Assembly (NCBI GenBank): GCA_964352025.1
Contig: CAYGPZ010000012.1
Coordinates: forward strand, 41,164 to 105,163
Source of the DNA: Hirschia sp964352025
Lineage (GTDB): Bacteria > Pseudomonadota > Alphaproteobacteria > Caulobacterales > Hyphomonadaceae
DNA length: 64,000 nt
Reading direction: 5' to 3'
Part shown: piece by piece, positions 59,973 to 64,000 of the stretch
Layout: each line of letters opens with the position of its first letter
How positions within the stretch are numbered: position 1 is the stretch's first letter
The notes under the pieces: generated by a model
What the model was told of the DNA's origin: nothing
Seen by the model: the letters and a program-made list of their open reading frames with translations, nothing else
Database searches by the model: none
Translations under genes and position numbers: made by a program

Positions 59973-61784
59973 ATGAAATCACGTGATAAAATCCGCAACT
60001 TCTCCATCGTCGCGCACATCGACCATGGTAAGTCCACCCTTGCCGACCGCCTGATCCAAGTGACAGGAGGATTGACTGAACGCGAGATGTCCGCACAAGT
60101 TCTTGATAATATGGATATTGAGCGTGAACGCGGTATCACAATCAAAGCGCAAACTGTGCGTTTGGACTACACCGCTGAAGATGGCGAAACCTATATCCTC
60201 AACCTGATGGACACACCCGGACACGTCGACTTCACTTATGAAGTATCGCGTTGCCTAAATGCGTGTGAAGGCTCCCTCCTCGTTGTGGACGCCTCCCAAG
60301 GTGTAGAAGCGCAGACATTGGCGAATGTGTATCAGGCCATTGATGCCGATCACGAAATCGTTCCTGTCCTCAACAAAATCGATCTACCCGCTGCTGAACC
60401 CGAGCGCGTTAAAGAGCAGATTGAAGACGTGATCGGGATTGATGCATCAGATGCTGTTGAGATGTCAGCCAAGACAGGCATGGGTGTGAATGACGTTCTT
60501 GAAGCGATCGTCAAACGTTTGCCGCCACCATCAGAAGGTGATGAAAACGCACCGCTAAAAGCCTCCCTCGTAGATGCCTATTACGACCCTTATATGGGTG
60601 TTGTCGTGATTGTGCGTATTGTCGATGGCGTGATGAAGAAGAAGCAAAAGGTCAAGATGATCGAGACCGGCGCGTCTTACGAACTTGACCGCGTAGGATA
60701 TTTCCGTGCAGGCCGTCTAGAAGACGCAGCTGCACTTTACCCTGGCGAAGTTGGCTTTCTAACAGCCTCCATCAAGGAAGTCGCCGATTGTGCGGTGGGT
60801 GATACGATCACCGACGAGAAGAAACCATGTGAAGGCGTATTGCCCGGCTTTAAAGAAGTACAACCCGTTGTGTTCTGTGGCCTCTTCCCTGTTGATGCAG
60901 CCGCCTTTGACGATCTTCGTAACGCGATGGGCAAGCTGCGTTTGAATGATGCAAGTTTCTCCTTCGAGATGGAAAGCTCTGCTGCGCTTGGATTTGGTTT
61001 CCGGTGTGGTTTCCTTGGTCTTCTCCACCTTGAGATTATTCAGGAACGCCTCAGCCGTGAGTTTGACCTCGATCTTATCGCAACGGCCCCATCTGTTGTG
61101 TATGAAATGGAAATGCGTGATGGCTCCATGCTTGAGCTGCACAATCCAGCCGATATGCCAGATGTGATGCAGATTGCTGAAATCCGTGAACCTTGGATTT
61201 CTTCAACAATCATGACGCCGGATGAATATCTGGGCGGCATACTCAAACTCTGTCAGGAACGCCGTGGTCTCCAGACTGACCTTTCCTATGTCGGTACGCG
61301 CGCCATGGTGAAATATGAATTACCGCTCAACGAAGTGGTGTTTGATTTCTATGACCGTCTAAAATCGATTTCTAAAGGGTACGCTTCGTTTGACTACCAA
61401 GTCAAAGAGCACCGCCCTGAAGACTTGGTGAAAATGTCCATCCTCGTAAATGAAGAGCCAGTGGATGCGCTCTCCATGCTGGTGCACCGTTCACGTGCCG
61501 AAGGTCGTGGGCGCGCCATGTGTGAACGCCTCAAGGAATTGATCCCGCGTCACCAGTTTAAAATCCCTATTCAGGCCGCTATCGGGGGCAAGGTGATTGC
61601 CCGTGAGACCATCGCCGCCATGCGTAAGGATGTGACCGCCAAATGTTATGGGGGTGATGCCTCCCGTAAGCGGAAACTACTGGACAAGCAAAAAGCCGGT
61701 AAGAAACGCATGCGCCAATTTGGTAAAGTGGAGATTCCACAAGAAGCCTTCGTCGCCGCCCTTAAAATGGATGGGGACAGCTAA
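59973..61784 (+). CDS. lepA: Elongation factor 4 (LepA)
   Basis: LepA is a ribosome-bound GTPase, related to EF-G, that acts on stalled or early-initiating ribosomes. The 603-residue protein has the G1 motif AHIDHGKSTL, DxxG as DTPGHVDF, NKID (LNKIDLP) and the C-terminal LepA domain with the KVEIPQEAFVAALK end. Length is standard. The ATG is at 59973. It is separated from the fusion gene by 91 bases; a 2-base gap leads to the next gene, which may be co-transcribed. Confidence 0.97.
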   Translation: MKSRDKIRNFSIVAHIDHGKSTLADRLIQVTGGLTEREMSAQVLDNMDIERERGITIKAQTVRLDYTAEDGETYILNLMDTPGHVDFTYEVSRCLNACEGSLLVVDASQGVEAQTLANVYQAIDADHEIVPVLNKIDLPAAEPERVKEQIEDVIGIDASDAVEMSAKTGMGVNDVLEAIVKRLPPPSEGDENAPLKASLVDAYYDPYMGVVVIVRIVDGVMKKKQKVKMIETGASYELDRVGYFRAGRLEDAAALYPGEVGFLTASIKEVADCAVGDTITDEKKPCEGVLPGFKEVQPVVFCGLFPVDAAAFDDLRNAMGKLRLNDASFSFEMESSAALGFGFRCGFLGLLHLEIIQERLSREFDLDLIATAPSVVYEMEMRDGSMLELHNPADMPDVMQIAEIREPWISSTIMTPDEYLGGILKLCQERRGLQTDLSYVGTRAMVKYELPLNEVVFDFYDRLKSISKGYASFDYQVKEHRPEDLVKMSILVNEEPVDALSMLVHRSRAEGRGRAMCERLKELIPRHQFKIPIQAAIGGKVIARETIAAMRKDVTAKCYGGDASRKRKLLDKQKAGKKRMRQFGKVEIPQEAFVAALKMDGDS

Positions 61785-61786
61785 GA

Positions 61787-62326
61787 GTGTCAGTAATCCA
61801 GATAGCAAAAGCAATTTTTATCTCAATAGCTATCTGGATAATCCCCGTTCAAACTGCTTTTGCATGTTCGTGCGTTTGCAAGACGCCTACTACTGCGCGC
61901 GATAAATACGAGATTGCTCAAAACAGACTGGCAAAAGCAGATTTCGCTCTCATCGGACGAATTACCAATGTCAGTCCGATACAAGACACAGTTGATGAGC
62001 GGCTCATTGGCTACCATGAAGTTACGGTTCAACCTATTAAGGTTGCTAAAGGACCTTTAAGCGAGAACTATATTTTCCGCTATATTCTTGCCGGCAATGG
62101 AATGTGTGGACACGACAGTTTTTACAAAAAGGTCGGTGGGACATTGAATATACTCGCTAGTTATTCACCTGAGGATAAGTCTATGCTCATTGCGCACAAT
62201 GGATCATGTGACTGCGATTCATATTATATCTTCAATGAAGGCGGCCCACTATCAGGCAATCCTCGAAAACGCCTCCCTGCATGTGCCAAGCGGCCTGTTC
62301 TTTCTTATCGATGCTTGGTAGATTAG
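61787..62326 (+). CDS. Secreted NTR/TIMP-like Cys-rich protein
   Basis: This 179-residue protein starts at GTG 61787, has a signal peptide (about 5-25) and a mature N-terminus ACSCVC, the Cys-x-Cys start typical of netrin-like/TIMP-like domains. Further Cys residues (GMCGHD, GSCDCDS, ACAKRP) could form disulfides in the periplasm. The EVTVQPIKVAKGPL segment is the expected strand. The role of bacterial NTR-like proteins is not established. It is 2 bases after the lepA stop. Confidence 0.6.
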   Translation: MSVIQIAKAIFISIAIWIIPVQTAFACSCVCKTPTTARDKYEIAQNRLAKADFALIGRITNVSPIQDTVDERLIGYHEVTVQPIKVAKGPLSENYIFRYILAGNGMCGHDSFYKKVGGTLNILASYSPEDKSMLIAHNGSCDCDSYYIFNEGGPLSGNPRKRLPACAKRPVLSYRCLVD

Positions 62327-62363
62327 AATTCAAATATTTCGTGACGGTATGGATGGATAGAAT

Positions 62364-62678
62364 TTGGCACTCCCGAAGAAAAAATCGAGGCCGATTGTCT
62401 GTGAAGACATCGCTTATCGGTGGGCGCTTTGGGAGGATAGCGGATATGACGTCGTCACCGTGCAGCTAGATTCATGCGACGGCCAATATCTGACCATGCG
62501 CTTTGCTCACATCTATGAAACAGGCGATGATGGCCGCCAAAAGAAAACACCTATTACGCCCAAACTAGTCTCATCCGGCATTGCCCTCGCCTGCAAACAA
62601 GGCTGGAAAGCAGATGAGAAAAACCCCGCACCTTTTGCGCTGTCGAATGCGCAATGTCTGGCGCTTTGGGGTGAGTAG
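62364..62678 (+). CDS. Unrecognised small protein
   Basis: This 104-residue frame has no ATG start; the likely start is TTG at 62364 just after an in-frame stop at 62358-62360. It contains three Cys and VCEDIAYRWALWEDSGYDVVTVQL. It has no signal peptide. I do not recognise it. It begins 37 bases after the NTR-like gene, so it may be in the same unit; whether it is translated is uncertain. Confidence 0.45.
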   Translation: MALPKKKSRPIVCEDIAYRWALWEDSGYDVVTVQLDSCDGQYLTMRFAHIYETGDDGRQKKTPITPKLVSSGIALACKQGWKADEKNPAPFALSNAQCLALWGE

Positions 62679-62772
62679 CTTCGATAGTTCTGGAAAAATA
62701 ATAATTAGGCTGAAATGACTTTGTGACTGCACACAGAATGGACACAAGTAAATTAGAATATAGAAATTTCTG

Positions 62773-63597
62773 CTAGTCTCTTTTTTTGACCCTAAGCTTT
62801 TCTTGTTCCCACATACGCTCAGTCCCTCCCAACAAACGAAAGCTACCAAACTCTATAAATCCTAAAGTTTCTAATTCTATAGATACCTCACGTATTCGAT
62901 TGAAAGCATCAACAAATTCAAGTTTTCCCCTTATCAAAACATATGGCATTCGACAAAACTCAGTAGATATAAATTCGCCTTTCAGATTTGTAGCTCTTAA
63001 TAATTCTTCACGAGGAAAGTCAGAGAATAAAATTCGAGCTGTATGTAAAGCGGAAGGTCCTAACTCTTTAGTGGAGTAGTCACAATTGAAAAAATTAATT
63101 GGCTCGCCGTAATTTCCTCTGTCGTCTGAACGTTCATAAAAATAAGCCTCCAAAACCAATTTTATATTGAAAGCAGGCGTCTGGCCGGTATTCATAAAAG
63201 TGATCCTTACATCCTCATTCCACTCGGAATGCACGGTGAAAAGACCACTTATTACTTCTAGATACGCTCTTGATTGGTTCTGCGTCATTTTTCGTTGTTC
63301 ACGAAAGGTCCATACCAAAGCGGCAACACTACCTAAACTAGCAATAAATGTGGCGATGCTAGTAAGCGTCATCGCCATCGCCCAAGCAGCCATATCCTGC
63401 TGCGCTTTTAGATCGGCTAGAGCTATTGTATCAGACTGGCTTGGCAAAGTTTGATTTAGTCCTTTCGCCATCTGTCGAACGGTTTCATGTTCATGTTGGT
63501 AATTAAAGTACCATTGTGAACACACAAATGTCGTAGCAATGAGAATTACTCCTCCGACCATCGCCCACACGATCAAAGGTATTTTCTTCAAATTCAA
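62773..63597 (-). CDS. Unrecognised two-helix membrane protein
   Basis: This 274-residue protein has two membrane helices (about 8-30 and 72-95) and a soluble C-terminal domain with alternating strands and polar helices (SRAYLEVISGLFTVH, VRITFMNTGQTPAFNIKL). The RAYLEV and NTGQTPAFN segments resemble a scattered family of hypothetical membrane proteins often found in accessory regions. DNA is AT-rich by eye. Function unknown. Confidence 0.6.
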   Translation of the reverse strand: MNLKKIPLIVWAMVGGVILIATTFVCSQWYFNYQHEHETVRQMAKGLNQTLPSQSDTIALADLKAQQDMAAWAMAMTLTSIATFIASLGSVAALVWTFREQRKMTQNQSRAYLEVISGLFTVHSEWNEDVRITFMNTGQTPAFNIKLVLEAYFYERSDDRGNYGEPINFFNCDYSTKELGPSALHTARILFSDFPREELLRATNLKGEFISTEFCRMPYVLIRGKLEFVDAFNRIREVSIELETLGFIEFGSFRLLGGTERMWEQEKLRVKKRD

Positions 63598-64000
63598 TTA
63601 CTCGGCCCTTTCATTTTGATAGTTGCAATTTGTCGGTGATTCTCGTCAAAAGTGAGGCTATTCATACAGCTAAATATTTTTCTCTGGCCTCCGGCTTTAA
63701 CAGGTGTCATGAAATAGAATACGGTTTTTCTTTTGTTAGATTGGCTCCTCCTGAAACTCAGTGCTGGACCCAACTTTCGTTGGAGAGGCGGTCGGCAGAT
63801 TAGTTTGCTTGGCTTTTGCTTGGTTGCTTGGCGGGCGCTTGTGATTTTCTAAATATCCTCCCTGCCCGTTTTCCCAGACTTGATCTGGGATCCAGATAAT
63901 TAAAAAGTGTCGCGCATGGCGCGTCTTTATTCTTTGGACTAGATTCCCGCCTGCGCGGGAAAGGCGGTTGAAAGATAGTTTTATTCCCTTGAATATTTCT
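63598..64000. other. Non-coding tail with REP-like palindromes
   Basis: I see no gene in this 403-bp end. Two short palindromes stand out: CCCAGA-CTTGA-TCTGGG (63873-63889) and TTCCCGC-CTGC-GCGGGAA (63944-63961), with CGCGC-ATG-GCGCG (63911-63923) between. Such GATCTGGGATCCAG and CCCGCCTGCGCGGGA units are widespread extragenic repeats in proteobacteria, so this looks like a REP/BIME-type element. Confidence 0.5.
63873..63961. repeat. REP-like extragenic palindromic element
   Basis: Two hairpins (63873-63889, stem 6 bp; 63944-63961, stem 7 bp) flank a third CGCGC/GCGCG stem. The form resembles repetitive extragenic palindromes. I find no second copy elsewhere in this window, so repeat status must be checked genome-wide. 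Confidence 0.5.

Noticed and set aside
1..64000. CRISPR array, tRNA, rRNA, prophage or insertion sequence
   Set aside because: I looked for regular repeats, cloverleaf-type sequences and transposase or integrase motifs and found none.

Overview
The window reads as a chromosomal core segment of an alphaproteobacterium, most likely from the Caulobacterales/Hyphomonadales group (stalked or marine Hyphomonadaceae; a Hirschia-like genus would fit, but this is inference). Supporting signs are a clear fzlA homologue (the GST-fold FtsZ partner known from Caulobacter), a lipoprotein of the Caulobacter CC0125/CC1285 type, a leader matching the alphaproteobacterial serC RNA motif, the ruvB-ybgC-tolQRAB-pal-cpoB cluster, a 1612-residue NAD-glutamate dehydrogenase, and fairly AT-rich DNA for an alphaproteobacterium (by eye, not computed). 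I see no insertion sequence, phage, CRISPR array, rRNA or tRNA.

Layout. 0.3-3.2 kb: rpoH, an SDR oxidoreductase and an epimerase-like gene. 3.2-5 kb: purA on the minus strand, preceded by a tiny 18-codon ORF with a perfect 14-nt Shine-Dalgarno and its own terminator. 5-12.9 kb: ruvB, ybgC and the Tol-Pal envelope-constriction operon. 12.8-19.8 kb: tilS, ftsH, folP, a TIR-domain membrane protein, thiD and a YdcZ-type membrane protein. 20-24.3 kb: a PhzF protein and the serine-biosynthesis operon serC-GNAT-serA with a structured leader. 24.4-32.9 kb: aldo/keto reductase, YCII protein, an alternative oxidase, a nucleoside-hydrolase-like lipoprotein, a divergent pirin/LysR pair, ruvA-ruvC and several hypotheticals. 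33-38 kb: the nucleotide-sugar block of phosphomannomutase/phosphoglucomutase, glmS and galU, with a candidate structured RNA between the mutase gene and glmS. 38-47.5 kb (mostly minus strand): two unrecognised genes, an MBOAT/SGNH acyl-transfer pair, argE, two GST-fold genes (one fzlA), a CDF metal exporter, a lipoprotein and a HerA-like ATPase. 47.6-57.9 kb: AI-2E-type permease, a second candidate structured RNA, NAD-GDH, GNAT, a TonB siderophore receptor behind two Fur-box-like sites, and a voltage-gated potassium channel. 58-64 kb: a fatty-acid-hydroxylase/creatininase fusion, lepA, an NTR-like secreted protein, two hypotheticals and a non-coding tail with REP-like palindromes.

Most genes are housekeeping. 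Several pathways are covered by adjacent genes: serine synthesis, hexosamine and UDP-glucose supply, Tol-Pal with FzlA for cell division, and Holliday-junction processing split between two loci. The least expected items are non-coding or architectural: the purA-upstream mini-ORF transcript, the RNA elements before glmS and gdh, and the hydroxylase-creatininase fusion.
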